From [Empedobacter] haloabium (GTDB lineage: Bacteria; Pseudomonadota; Gammaproteobacteria; Burkholderiales; Burkholderiaceae_D), in contig CP136508.1 of NCBI GenBank assembly GCA_008011715.2, positions 5,766,001-5,830,000 of the forward strand: a DNA stretch of 64,000 bases. The letters run 5' to 3'. Position numbers and translations under genes: made by a program. The notes under the pieces are model-generated. The model saw nothing but the letters and a program-made list of their open reading frames with translations. It did no database searches and was not told the DNA's origin. Positions 1 to 7,525 of the stretch are shown here, piece after piece; the first letter of the stretch is position 1; each line of letters opens with the position of its first letter.

Positions 1-107
1 GCTTCGTTGATGCCTTTTTCCGTCAGGTCCACATCGGTCCAGCCGGTGAAACGGTTTTCGAGATTCCAGGTGGACTCGCCATGACGCATGAATACGATTT
101 TGTACAT
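1..107 (-). CDS. gpmA: 2,3-bisphosphoglycerate-dependent phosphoglycerate mutase, N-terminal part
   Basis: Only the first 35 or so codons are inside the window; the gene runs off the left edge. The minus-strand translation begins [15 protein letters not shown] and continues with [15 protein letters not shown]. This contains the RHGE phosphohistidine motif of the histidine phosphatase superfamily and the sequence that follows it in cofactor-dependent phosphoglycerate mutases. The enzyme interconverts 3- and 2-phosphoglycerate in glycolysis, in the cytoplasm. It is divergent from the rhodanese gene, with about 130 bases between the two start codons. Confidence 0.93.
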   Translation of the reverse strand, partial: MYKIVFMRHGESTWNLENRFTGWTDVDLTEKGINE

Positions 108-199
108 AGGGCTATCAGTTCAGAGGTTAGAAATCGGTGGACACAATCTTGCCTGTCAGCCAGAAAAATAGGGCTGGGGCTGCGAAACGGCATCTATTT

Positions 200-205
200 T
201 ATAAT
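200..205 (+). promoter_or_regulatory. Perfect -10 box upstream of the rhodanese gene
   Basis: TATAAT lies here and physically overlaps an in-frame ATG at 204. A transcript starting about 7 bases downstream could not use that ATG, which favours the GTG at 237 as the translation start. No good -35 box is visible at the usual distance, so the promoter assignment rests on the -10 sequence alone. Confidence 0.5.
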
Positions 206-236
206 GCGCGGATTCAGTTCAACCATTGGAAGCACA

Positions 237-638
237 GTGAAATTCATTCTCGACCATATCTTTCTCGTTGGCATCGCCGTGTTGTCCGGTGGCGCCCTGC
301 TCTGGCCGGCGCTGACGCAACGGGGCAAAAAGGCCACCCCGCTGGAAGTCACGCAGTTGATAAATCGCGGCAAGGCCACCATTGTGGACGTACGTGACGC
401 CGATGCGTACGCCGCCGGTCACCTGCGCGACGCCCGCAACATCCCGCTGAAGGACCTGAAGGGACGCACCGGCGAGCTGGACAAACTGAAGAACAAGACG
501 GCCGTGGTCGTCTGCCAAAAAGGGACGCGGGCCTATGGCGCCGCCAAGGTTCTGGAACAGGCTGGTTTCACGGATGTCGTCGTCCTGGACGGTGGCATCG
601 ATGCGTGGCAGGCCCAGGGTCTGCCGACCACCAAATAA
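237..638 (+). CDS. Membrane-anchored rhodanese-like sulfurtransferase
   Basis: 133 residues from the GTG start. An N-terminal hydrophobic segment (about residues 8-27) is followed by a single rhodanese domain. The active-site loop reads VVCQKGTRA with Cys93, the residue that would carry the persulfide; the conserved IVDVRD (about 49-54) and GHLRDARNIP segments are present. Proteins of this type move sulfane sulfur, but the specific acceptor is unknown. The GTG at 237 has a GGAAG stretch just upstream and lies after the -10 box at 200, so I prefer it over ATG 204 or ATG 81. It is followed 16 bases later by grxC, which suggests a shared thiol-redox transcript. Confidence 0.88.
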   Translation: MKFILDHIFLVGIAVLSGGALLWPALTQRGKKATPLEVTQLINRGKATIVDVRDADAYAAGHLRDARNIPLKDLKGRTGELDKLKNKTAVVVCQKGTRAYGAAKVLEQAGFTDVVVLDGGIDAWQAQGLPTTK

Positions 639-654
639 CGCGAGGAGAATTGCC

Positions 655-915
655 ATGACCGCCAACGTCACCATGTATACCACCGCCGTCTGCCCGTACT
701 GCATCCGCGCCGAGCGCCTGCTGGAAAGCAAGGGCATCAAGAACGTCAACAAGATCCGCGTCGACCTCGATCCGGCCCAGCGCCAGGTCATGATGGAAAA
801 GACCGGCCGCCGCACCGTGCCGCAGATCTACGTGGGCGATACCCACGTGGGCGGCTTCGACGACCTGTACGCGCTGGACCAGCAAGGCCGCCTGGACCCG
901 TTGTTGCAGGGCTGA
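655..915 (+). CDS. grxC: Glutaredoxin 3
   Basis: 86 residues. The dithiol active site CPYC is at residues 13-16, the cis-proline segment reads TVPQIYVG, and GGFDDLYAL matches the GG-x-D glutathione-binding region; length and motifs fit the GrxC family. It reduces disulfides and protein-glutathione mixed disulfides in the cytoplasm using glutathione. A strong ribosome binding site (GAGGAGA, 642-648) sits before ATG 655, which is why I chose this start. It follows the rhodanese closely and precedes secB, a common order in this bacterial group. Confidence 0.95.
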   Translation: MTANVTMYTTAVCPYCIRAERLLESKGIKNVNKIRVDLDPAQRQVMMEKTGRRTVPQIYVGDTHVGGFDDLYALDQQGRLDPLLQG

Positions 916-976
916 CGCGCCCGGATTGATGTGGCGTCAACGCGGGGCTAAAAAAGGGTCGCAAACATATTTCTTT

Positions 977-985
977 TGCTACAAT
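977..985 (+). promoter_or_regulatory. Candidate extended -10 promoter for secB
   Basis: TGCTACAAT fits an extended -10 element (TGn followed by TACAAT) about 80 bases before the secB start. No convincing -35 hexamer is seen, which is tolerated by extended -10 promoters. This is a sequence-based guess. Confidence 0.4.
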
Positions 986-1064
986 TGCCTCGCGTTTGAT
1001 TCGGGCTGTCCGCAGCCCAGGCCAAGCACCATCAATCTTTGTCCAAATTCACTGAAAGCGTTCC

Positions 1065-1556
1065 ATGTCCGACGAAAATCAGCAACCAGTATTCCAAATC
1101 CAACGCGTCTACCTGAAAGACATGTCGCTGGAACAGCCGAACTCCCCGGCCATCTTCCTGGAACAGGAAGCGCCATCGATCGAAGTCGCCCTGGACGTGG
1201 GCGCCGCACCGCTGGCTGATGGCATCTTCGAATCGACCGTGACGATCACCGTGACCGCCAAGGTCAAGGACAAGGTCGCTTTCCTGGTCGAAGGCAAGCA
1301 AGCCGGCATCTTCGAAGCCCGCAACATCCCGAACGAGCAACTGGACCCGCTGCTGGGCATCGGCTGCCCGAACATCGTGTACCCGTACCTGCGCGCCAAC
1401 ATCGCCGACCTGATCACCCGTGCCGGCTTCCCGCCCGTGCACCTGGCCGAGATCAACTTCGAGGTGTTCTACCAGCAGCGCCTGCAAGCCCTGGCCGAAC
1501 AGCAAGCCGCGGCCGGCGGTTCGACCCCAGCCGAAGGCACCACCACCGTCCAGTAA
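1065..1556 (+). CDS. secB: Protein-export chaperone SecB
   Basis: 163 residues, typical for SecB. The body matches the family: [14 protein letters not shown] near the N-terminus, the region around [16 protein letters not shown], and [16 protein letters not shown] near the C-terminus. SecB is a cytoplasmic tetramer that keeps preproteins unfolded and delivers them to SecA. The C-terminal tail is rich in Ala, Gln and Thr, as in other betaproteobacteria. An intrinsic terminator-like hairpin follows at 1603. Confidence 0.97.
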   Translation: MSDENQQPVFQIQRVYLKDMSLEQPNSPAIFLEQEAPSIEVALDVGAAPLADGIFESTVTITVTAKVKDKVAFLVEGKQAGIFEARNIPNEQLDPLLGIGCPNIVYPYLRANIADLITRAGFPPVHLAEINFEVFYQQRLQALAEQQAAAGGSTPAEGTTTVQ

Positions 1557-1602
1557 TTTCTACCGGACGCACCCGGGACCGCGGCCTGCCGTGGCTCCCC
1601 AC

Positions 1603-1627
1603 ATCAAAGGCCCGCGTGGCCTTTGAT
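1603..1627 (+). terminator. Hairpin after secB
   Basis: ATCAAAGGCC (1603-1612), a 5-base loop, and GGCCTTTGAT (1618-1627) form a perfect 10-bp stem, followed by CATTTTGG. It lies 46 bases after the secB stop. The T-tract is short, so termination may be partial. Confidence 0.7.
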
Positions 1628-1651
1628 CATTTTGGACGAAAGTTTTTTGCA

Positions 1652-2095
1652 ATGACTGTTACCCGTTTGATAATCGGGGCTGTGCTGACGCTGGCCGCCG
1701 GTGCCGGCTGCGCGGCCGATTTCAAGACGGTCGGTGCGGCCCCCGCCGTGCTGTATGACGCGCCCTCCACCAAGGGGCACAAGCTGTTCATCGTGCCGCG
1801 CGGCGCGCCGCTGGAGATCGTGCTGGCCTATGGCGAGTGGGTCAAGGTGCGCGACGTCAGCGGCGACACGGCCTGGACCCCGCTGCGCGGCCTGTCGGCC
1901 AAGCGCAATGTCGTGATCCGCGCCGCCAACACCAAGGTGCGCAGCGCCGAGGACGAAACTTCCACCGTCGTTTTCATCGCCGACAAAGGCGTACTGCTGG
2001 AACTGGTGGAACCGGGTGCCAATGGCTGGACCCGGGTACGTCACCGCGACGGCCTGACGGGCTATGTGCGCAGCAGCGAGATCTGGGGCCTCTGA
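1652..2095 (+). CDS. Periplasmic SH3-domain protein
   Basis: 147 residues from ATG 1652. A signal peptide (hydrophobic core about residues 4-18, ending near GCAA) is followed by two bacterial SH3-like repeats, roughly residues 25-83 and 85-147; the second contains the typical NTKVRSAED and [14 protein letters not shown] segments. Such domains bind peptidoglycan or peptide stems in the envelope, but the ligand here is unknown. A GTG at 1616 in the same frame lies inside the secB terminator and would destroy the signal peptide layout, so I reject it. gpsA starts one base after the stop. Confidence 0.85.
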   Translation: MTVTRLIIGAVLTLAAGAGCAADFKTVGAAPAVLYDAPSTKGHKLFIVPRGAPLEIVLAYGEWVKVRDVSGDTAWTPLRGLSAKRNVVIRAANTKVRSAEDETSTVVFIADKGVLLELVEPGANGWTRVRHRDGLTGYVRSSEIWGL

Positions 2096-2096
2096 C

Positions 2097-3131
2097 ATGC
2101 AACATCCAACTCCTGCCCGACGGCGCATCGCCGTACTGGGCGCCGGCGCCTGGGGCACGGCCGTCGCTATCGCCGTCGCGGCGCGGCACGACGTGCTGCT
2201 GTGGGGCCGCAATACCGCCGCGATGGAAGAGATCGCCGCCGCACGCGACAATACCCATTACCTGCCCGGCCATCCGTTCCCGCCCGGCCTGCGGGTCGAG
2301 ACCGATTTCGACGCCGCCGTGGCCCATGCCGGCGGCGATGGCCTGCTGATCGCGGCCTGCCCCGTCGCCGGCCTGCGGCCGCTGCTGCACAGCCTGAAGG
2401 GGCGGCCGATCCCCAACCTCGTCTGGCTGTGCAAGGGCTTCGAATACGAGACGGGATTGCTGCCGCACCAGATCTTCCGCGACGTGCTGGGCGACACGAT
2501 CCCCAGCGGCGCGCTGTCCGGCCCGTCGTTCGCGCAGGAAGTGGCGCGCGGCCTGCCGTGCGCCCTGACGATCGCCTCGACCTCGGCGGCGCTGCGCGAC
2601 AGCGTCGTCGCGGCCGTGCATGGCGGCATGATGCGGGTGTATTCGAGCGAGGACGTCATCGGTGTCGAGGTCGGCGGTGCCGTCAAGAACGTGATGGCGA
2701 TCGCCACCGGCATCGCGGACGGCCTGGGCCTGGGCCTGAACGCCCGCGCCGCGCTGATCACGCGTGGCCTGGCCGAGATCACGCGGCTGGGCAGCACCCT
2801 GGGCGGCAATATCGAGACGTTCATGGGCCTGACGGGCATGGGCGACCTGATCCTGACCTGCACCGGCGACCTGTCGCGCAACCGCCGCGTCGGCCTCGGG
2901 CTGGCCCAGGGCAAGGCGCTGGACACGATCGTCAACGAACTGGGCCACGTGGCCGAGGGCGTGCCCTGCGCCAAGGCCGTGCGCGAGCTGGCGGCCCGCC
3001 TGGGCGTCGATATGCCCATCACCAATGCCGTGGCGGCCGTGCTGTTCGACGGCCAGCAACCGCTGGACATGGTCACGCGCATCCTGGCGCGCGACCCGCG
3101 CGACGAAACGCTGACACCCGCGCCCAAGTAA
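2097..3131 (+). CDS. gpsA: NAD(P)-dependent glycerol-3-phosphate dehydrogenase
   Basis: 344 residues, the usual size. The N-terminal Rossmann fold carries [12 protein letters not shown] (about 13-24). Family signatures [24 protein letters not shown], with the catalytic lysine in VKN, and [16 protein letters not shown] are all visible. It reduces dihydroxyacetone phosphate to sn-glycerol 3-phosphate for phospholipid synthesis, in the cytoplasm. The ATG lies one base after the stop of the SH3 gene, indicating co-transcription; the longer in-frame start at 2064 would overlap that gene by 32 bases and is less likely. Confidence 0.97.
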   Translation: MQHPTPARRRIAVLGAGAWGTAVAIAVAARHDVLLWGRNTAAMEEIAAARDNTHYLPGHPFPPGLRVETDFDAAVAHAGGDGLLIAACPVAGLRPLLHSLKGRPIPNLVWLCKGFEYETGLLPHQIFRDVLGDTIPSGALSGPSFAQEVARGLPCALTIASTSAALRDSVVAAVHGGMMRVYSSEDVIGVEVGGAVKNVMAIATGIADGLGLGLNARAALITRGLAEITRLGSTLGGNIETFMGLTGMGDLILTCTGDLSRNRRVGLGLAQGKALDTIVNELGHVAEGVPCAKAVRELAARLGVDMPITNAVAAVLFDGQQPLDMVTRILARDPRDETLTPAPK

Positions 3132-3152
3132 GACCGTTGTAAAACGTTGCCG

Positions 3153-3189
3153 TACCGCACTGACCTTGACGTAGTCGAGGTCAGCGGTA
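3153..3189. terminator. Hairpin between gpsA and the gtrA-like gene
   Basis: TACCG plus CTGACCT (3160-3166) pair with AGGTCAG (3178-3184) plus CGGTA, with an 11-base loop and a small bulge. It lies 22 bases after the gpsA stop. There is no good T-run, only AATCTTTC, so it may be a weak terminator or a structural element. Confidence 0.45.
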
Positions 3190-3237
3190 AATCTTTCTGG
3201 ATAGCATCGACAGGGTTACCTCCATGCCGAGCTGTCC

Positions 3238-3630
3238 ATGCCCATTTCCGCCGCTCCGTTATCGCTGCGCAGCCTGTCGGCCTTCCTGGCCGTGGGCGCA
3301 CTGTGCACGCTCGTCCAGTACGGCGCGATGGGGTTGCTGGTTCTGGCCGGCATGCCTGCCGTGGCCGCGTCCGCCACGGGCTTCGCCGGCAGCGCCGGCC
3401 TGAACTACGCACTCAACCGCCGTGCCACGTTCGGCAGCGACCGCCCGCACCGCACCGCCATGCCGCGCTTTGTCGCCGTCGCGCTGATGGGCTTGCTACT
3501 GAATACGTTGTTGCTGACCTTGCTGACCGGCGCCGGCCTTGCCGTCATCCCCGCCCAACTGCTGACCACCACAGGAGTGATCGCATGGAATTACTGCATC
3601 CATGGCGCCTGGACCTTCCGCCGCAGGTAA
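3238..3630 (+). CDS. GtrA-like flippase family membrane protein
   Basis: 130 residues with four predicted membrane helices (about 13-33, 38-58, 75-97 and 101-121). The first pair is followed by LNYALNRRATF, the signature segment of the GtrA family (PF04138), and the end WNYCIHGAWTFRRR matches the family C-terminus. GtrA proteins are thought to flip undecaprenyl-phosphate-linked sugars across the inner membrane. The stop lies inside the start of the next gene: the glycosyltransferase begins at 3585, a 46-base overlap, indicating tight coupling. The start has only a weak ribosome binding site. Confidence 0.88.
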   Translation: MPISAAPLSLRSLSAFLAVGALCTLVQYGAMGLLVLAGMPAVAASATGFAGSAGLNYALNRRATFGSDRPHRTAMPRFVAVALMGLLLNTLLLTLLTGAGLAVIPAQLLTTTGVIAWNYCIHGAWTFRRR

Positions 3631-4598
3631 GGGACAAGCCCGTCCTCAGCCTGGTGCTGCCCTGCTATAACGAGCAGGACGTGCTGCCGGAAACCACGCG
3701 CCGGCTGGTCGCGTTGCTGGCGGCGCTGGATGCCGCCGGCAGCATCGGTCCGGGCAGCGCCATCTATTACGTGGACGACGGCAGCCTTGACGCCACCTGG
3801 CGCCTGATCGGCGAATACGCGGCCGTGTCGCCGGCGGTCTGCGGCATCAAGCTGAGTCGCAATCGCGGCCACCAGAACGCGCTGCTGTGCGGGCTGATGA
3901 CGGTGCCGGGCGACGTCGTGATCAGCCTCGATGCCGACCTGCAGGACGACCTCGACGCCATTCCGAGGATGCTGGCCGAGTACCGCGCCGGCTGCGAGAT
4001 CGTCTACGGCGTGCGCCGCCGGCGCGACAGCGACCGTTTCCTCAAGCGCGTGACGGCGGAGGCGTATTACCGGCTCCTGGCCGGGATGCGCGTGCAGGTG
4101 CAGTTCAACCATGCCGATTTCCGCCTGATGAGCCGGCGCGCGCTGGAAGCGCTGCGCGGCTATGACGAGACCCACCTGTTCCTGCGCGGCCTGGTGCCAC
4201 AGCTGGGCTATCGCACGGCTGTCGTGGAATTCGAGCGCGCGGCGCGCTTCGCCGGGACGTCGAAATACCCGCTCAGCAAGATGCTGGCGCTGGCGTGGCA
4301 GGGCGTGACCTCGTTTACCGCCTATCCGTTGCGGCTGATCACCGGCGTCGGCGCGCTGGTATCGCTGGGCAGCCTGCTGCTGGCGACCTGGGCGCTGGGC
4401 ATCCGCCTGTTGACCGGGCAGGCCGTGCCGGGCTGGGCGTCCTCCGTGATTCCGATGTACCTGCTGGGCGGCGTGCAACTGCTCAGCCTTGGCGTCATCG
4501 GCGAGTATCTCGCCAAAGTGTACGAATCCACCAAGCGCCGGCCCCGCTACCACGTCGAAAGCGTGTGCGGCAGCCGCTTCGAGCGGGAGGCCCCGTGA
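3585..4598 (+). CDS. GtrB/DPM1-like polyprenyl-phosphate glycosyltransferase (GT2)
   Basis: 337 residues from ATG 3585, preceded by AGGAGTGA. The GT2 catalytic domain starts at LSLVLPCYNEQDVL and includes VDDGSLD and the nucleotide/metal motif LDADLQDD. The segment AGTSKYPLSK precedes two C-terminal membrane helices (about 245-267 and 278-302), the layout of GtrB, ArnC and similar enzymes. It should transfer a sugar from a nucleotide donor to polyprenyl phosphate on the cytoplasmic face. It lies between a GtrA-like flippase and a GT-C protein, as in three-part gtr modules. The sugar cannot be read from sequence. Confidence 0.92.
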   Translation: MELLHPWRLDLPPQVRDKPVLSLVLPCYNEQDVLPETTRRLVALLAALDAAGSIGPGSAIYYVDDGSLDATWRLIGEYAAVSPAVCGIKLSRNRGHQNALLCGLMTVPGDVVISLDADLQDDLDAIPRMLAEYRAGCEIVYGVRRRRDSDRFLKRVTAEAYYRLLAGMRVQVQFNHADFRLMSRRALEALRGYDETHLFLRGLVPQLGYRTAVVEFERAARFAGTSKYPLSKMLALAWQGVTSFTAYPLRLITGVGALVSLGSLLLATWALGIRLLTGQAVPGWASSVIPMYLLGGVQLLSLGVIGEYLAKVYESTKRRPRYHVESVCGSRFEREAP

Positions 4599-4723
4599 AC
4601 GGCCTGCCCGCCTGCGCCAGCGCCTGTTCCGCGCTCGTCTACTTCCTGGCCAGCGACGGCATCCGCAACCACGTATTGCTGCTGCGCCGGGCCTGGCTGC
4701 TGCTGCTGGGGCACCTGGCGTGA
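4595..4723 (+). CDS. Small hydrophobic protein between the two glycosyltransferases
   Basis: 42 residues, starting with GTG 4595 that overlaps the preceding stop (GTGA) and ending in a TGA that overlaps the next GTG (GTGA). A strong GGGAGG ribosome binding site at 4586-4591 region sits just before it. The C-terminal half (HVLLLRRAWLLLLGHLA) is hydrophobic and could cross or dock to the membrane. I do not recognise a family. The double 4-base overlap and the ribosome binding site support translation; alternatively it is only a coupling leader for the next gene. Confidence 0.5.
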   Translation: MNGLPACASACSALVYFLASDGIRNHVLLLRRAWLLLLGHLA

Positions 4724-6825
4724 GCAGCGTTGCCGCACTGTTCGTGCTGCTGGCCTGCGCCTGGCTCGCTTTGCGGCTGGCGCCCGCCCTGTGCGCCGGC
4801 GCCGATGCGCTGACGCGCGCGCTGGTGCTGGTGCTGCTGGCCGCCGTCTCGTTTTTCCTCGCCTTCCATCTGCTGGGCGCGGCCCAGCTGCTGTGGGGCG
4901 TACGGATCGTCACGGTGAACCATGCGGCGGTTCTGCTGGGCGCTGCCGCGCTGGCCGTCGCCTGGCTGCCGCGCCAGCCCCACCGCATCGCGCCGGCATG
5001 GCCGCGCCAACTGCCCGGCATCGTGCCACGGGCAACTGCCGCCGTGTTCGCACTGACGGCCGCCATGCTCGTCTGCGGCTTTCCGCAAGGTTATGAAGTG
5101 CTGGCCTACCACCTGCCCGCGGCCGTGGCGATCCTGCAGACGCACAGCCTGCAGGCCTGGGACGGCAGCTTCCCTCACACCTTCCCGGCAAACGCCAGCG
5201 TGCTGGCTGCCTTCCTGCTGGCAGCCGTGCCCGAGCGCCTCGTCAGCGCCATGAATATCGTGCCGCTGGTGCCGCTGGCGCTGGCGACCTATGGCCTGTG
5301 CCGCCTGGCCGGCGCCGACCGTCGCGCCGCGCTGCTGGCCACCTGTGGCCTGCTCAGCGTGCCGATGGTCGCGTTTTCGGTGGCCGAACCCAGCGCCGAC
5401 ATCGGCGGCCTGGCCTTTATCGCGCTGGCATTGTATTGCGCGCTGTGCCGCAACCTGCCGCGCAACACCGCCCCGGTGCTGGCGGGCCTGGCGGCCGGGC
5501 TGGCGTTCGGTTTCAAGAGCCTGCACCTGATCGGGGCGGCGCTGGTCGGCCTGCTGGTCTGCGCCAGGCATGGGCGCAACGGTCCGGTGCGCCAAGCGAT
5601 GCTGTACGGGCTGGCGTTGCTGCTGATGACCGGCTTCTGGCTGGCGCGCAATGCGCTCGCCCATGGCAATCCCTTGTATCCCGTGGTGCCGCCGCTGCTG
5701 GGTACGTGGCTGGGCTGGCGGCCCGCGGCGGACGTCGATTTCGCGCTGCGCCACGCCACCCAGTTCGAATGGGTGACGAGCCCGGCGCAATGGTTGATCT
5801 ACCCATGGCAGGAACCGCACCGCTGGGACCAGAACTTCAAGCACAGCGCGGGGCTGGGCGCGTTTGTCGCGGCGGCCTTGCCGGGCACGGCGCTGGCATT
5901 GGGCGGGGCGCTGCTGCGCGACGGCTGGCGCGGCCATGGCGTACGGCTGGCATTGCTGCTGGTGGCGGCCGGCGTCATGGCCGCATGGTGGCTGCTGGAC
6001 GATCGCCAGCCCCGCTACGCGCTGGCGGCGCTGCCGTGTTTTGCCGCCCTCGCGGCATGGTCCGTCACCCAGGCGCAGGGACGCTGGCGCCTCCTGTTCG
6101 ATGCCGTGCTGGGACTGTGCGTACTGGCGATGCTGGCCGTGTTCCTGTCGCGCCAGGGCTTGGCGTTTGCCGACCGCGTGGTACTGGCACGCCAGACCAG
6201 CCGTGCCGAATTCTACGAATATCCGCCGTTGGTGGACCGCTTGCCTGCGGGCGCCGTGATCCTGAACCTGGCCGACCGCAGCCGCCACTATCCGCTGGCG
6301 GGTGCCGCGCTGGGGAACCGTATCGTCAGCATGCCGGCGGGGCGCCGCCTGCTGGGCCTGCCGCCCAGCCTGACGGCGCCGGCCGCGGCAACGCTGCAGG
6401 GCGCCGTGCTGCGCGCCACCGGCATCACGCACGTCTACGCGGCCGGAGTACGGCTGAGCCATGACGGCGCCATGCGGCTCGTGGCCGTTGCGCGCCTGGA
6501 CCGCAATCCCGTCAACGGCCACGCGCTGGCCCGGGCGCGCGTGTTGTATCGCGTGGAATACCTGCCGTCAGTCCTTCAAGACAATGGTCAACAGGGCGAT
6601 CGAATCGCTTTCCGCCCGCAACGCGTGGGCGGCGCCGCCTTCCAGGTACAGCATCTCGCCGCCATGCAGCACGACGGTGCGGCCGTGCGCGTCGACGGCG
6701 ATGGCGCCGGACAGGCATTGCAGCGTGACCTGGCCCTTGACCCAGTGTTCGGGCATCGTCTTGCCGGCTGGCAGCACCAGCCGGATCAGTTCCAGCTCAT
6801 CGGTCTTGGCGAGGGCGATCGATGA
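4720..6825 (+). CDS. GT-C type multi-pass membrane glycosyltransferase
   Basis: 701 residues from GTG 4720, with about a dozen hydrophobic helices in the first 480 residues. The luminal-loop signature YEVLAYHLPAAVAI resembles the D/E-x-x-YHLP region of PMT/ArnT-like (GT39) enzymes, and FWLARNALAHGNPLYPV is a common GT-C segment. It would use a polyprenyl-phosphate sugar on the periplasmic side to modify an unknown acceptor, so it fits as the GtrC-like member of this module. The last 86 residues lie antisense to the cupin gene and look unlike the rest; the ancestral stop was probably near 6570. Function is inferred from family and context. Confidence 0.8.
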   Translation: MSSVAALFVLLACAWLALRLAPALCAGADALTRALVLVLLAAVSFFLAFHLLGAAQLLWGVRIVTVNHAAVLLGAAALAVAWLPRQPHRIAPAWPRQLPGIVPRATAAVFALTAAMLVCGFPQGYEVLAYHLPAAVAILQTHSLQAWDGSFPHTFPANASVLAAFLLAAVPERLVSAMNIVPLVPLALATYGLCRLAGADRRAALLATCGLLSVPMVAFSVAEPSADIGGLAFIALALYCALCRNLPRNTAPVLAGLAAGLAFGFKSLHLIGAALVGLLVCARHGRNGPVRQAMLYGLALLLMTGFWLARNALAHGNPLYPVVPPLLGTWLGWRPAADVDFALRHATQFEWVTSPAQWLIYPWQEPHRWDQNFKHSAGLGAFVAAALPGTALALGGALLRDGWRGHGVRLALLLVAAGVMAAWWLLDDRQPRYALAALPCFAALAAWSVTQAQGRWRLLFDAVLGLCVLAMLAVFLSRQGLAFADRVVLARQTSRAEFYEYPPLVDRLPAGAVILNLADRSRHYPLAGAALGNRIVSMPAGRRLLGLPPSLTAPAAATLQGAVLRATGITHVYAAGVRLSHDGAMRLVAVARLDRNPVNGHALARARVLYRVEYLPSVLQDNGQQGDRIAFRPQRVGGAAFQVQHLAAMQHDGAAVRVDGDGAGQALQRDLALDPVFGHRLAGWQHQPDQFQLIGLGEGDR

Positions 6826-6897
6826 GAACTGCTTCATGTCCTCGCCGCTGCGTTGCAGGGCAATCACTTGTCCGGACGATGCGTGTTGTAAAGCCAT
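6568..6897 (-). CDS. Small cupin-domain protein
   Basis: 109 residues, a single cupin barrel: LVLPAGKTMPEHWVKGQVTLQCL gives the first motif in part, with His and Glu metal-ligand candidates around residues 50-55, and GGEMLYLEGGAAHALRA gives the second. Its ribosome binding site AAGGAGC seven bases before the ATG is strong, so the gene is real despite overlapping the convergent membrane-protein ORF by 258 bases. Small cupins of this kind are often of unknown function, possibly ligand sensing or isomerisation. No close functional partner is adjacent. Confidence 0.82.
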   Translation of the reverse strand: MALQHASSGQVIALQRSGEDMKQFSSIALAKTDELELIRLVLPAGKTMPEHWVKGQVTLQCLSGAIAVDAHGRTVVLHGGEMLYLEGGAAHALRAESDSIALLTIVLKD

Positions 6898-7060
6898 GGA
6901 GCGCTCCTTATCGGGGGTTTCTGGGATATCTCATCTTAGCAGTCCAGCGCCGGCGGCGACGCGCGCGCCGGCCGCAAGCGGACGCGACAAATAACGGAAA
7001 AGTGCGACACTGAAGTCACTGGCACGCACCGACCGGCATCATTTTTTTGGAGCACTGGTC

Positions 7061-7522
7061 ATGAATGGATTCCTCAACATGCGCCGCGGACAGCGGCGCC
7101 AAGCGACCGAGCCGGAGCTCGTCGTTACCCAGGAGCGGCGCAAGAACCGCTTCGACCGCCGCAGCTTCATCAAGCTCGTCACGGCCGGTGCCAGCAGCGT
7201 CGTGCTGGAAGCCTGCGGCGGCGGCAGCGGCGGCGCGGCGGGCGAAGGCGGCACGGTCACCTCGCCCCTGCCGGTCACCACGCCGACGTCGCCCAGCCTG
7301 CCGGTCTGGAGCCCGATTCCGCCGCTGACCTTCGTGCAGGGCGTGCCGTCGAGCATCAGCATCGCCGGCTACGTCAGCAACGCCACCAATGCCACGCTGG
7401 CATTGATCGCCGGCACCTTGCCGCCGGGCGTCACGTTCAACGCGGCCAAGCGCTCGTTCGACTACGACGGCAGCGGCGCCGTCACCAGTGCCGACGGCTT
7501 CGTCCTCTCCGCCCGGGTGTAG
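7061..7522 (+). CDS. Tat-type exported protein with a putative Ig domain
   Basis: 153 residues. DRRSFIKLVTAG around residues 32-43 fits a twin-arginine signal, followed by a hydrophobic stretch and LEAC, a possible but imperfect lipobox. A Gly/Ser/Pro/Thr-rich linker leads to a domain containing TLPPGVTFN and SFDYDGSGAV, which resembles the putative Ig (He_PIG-type) fold. The likely location is the periplasm or outer surface. It is the first gene of three closely spaced genes (3 and 10 bases apart) and may serve as the membrane-attached partner of the two that lack their own signals. Confidence 0.75.
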   Translation: MNGFLNMRRGQRRQATEPELVVTQERRKNRFDRRSFIKLVTAGASSVVLEACGGGSGGAAGEGGTVTSPLPVTTPTSPSLPVWSPIPPLTFVQGVPSSISIAGYVSNATNATLALIAGTLPPGVTFNAAKRSFDYDGSGAVTSADGFVLSARV

Positions 7523-7525
7523 GCC

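Noticed and set aside
81-236. Longer starts for the rhodanese (ATG 81 or ATG 204).
   Set aside because: ATG 81 lies within gpmA and ATG 204 overlaps the -10 box; GTG 237 gives a normal membrane-anchored rhodanese.
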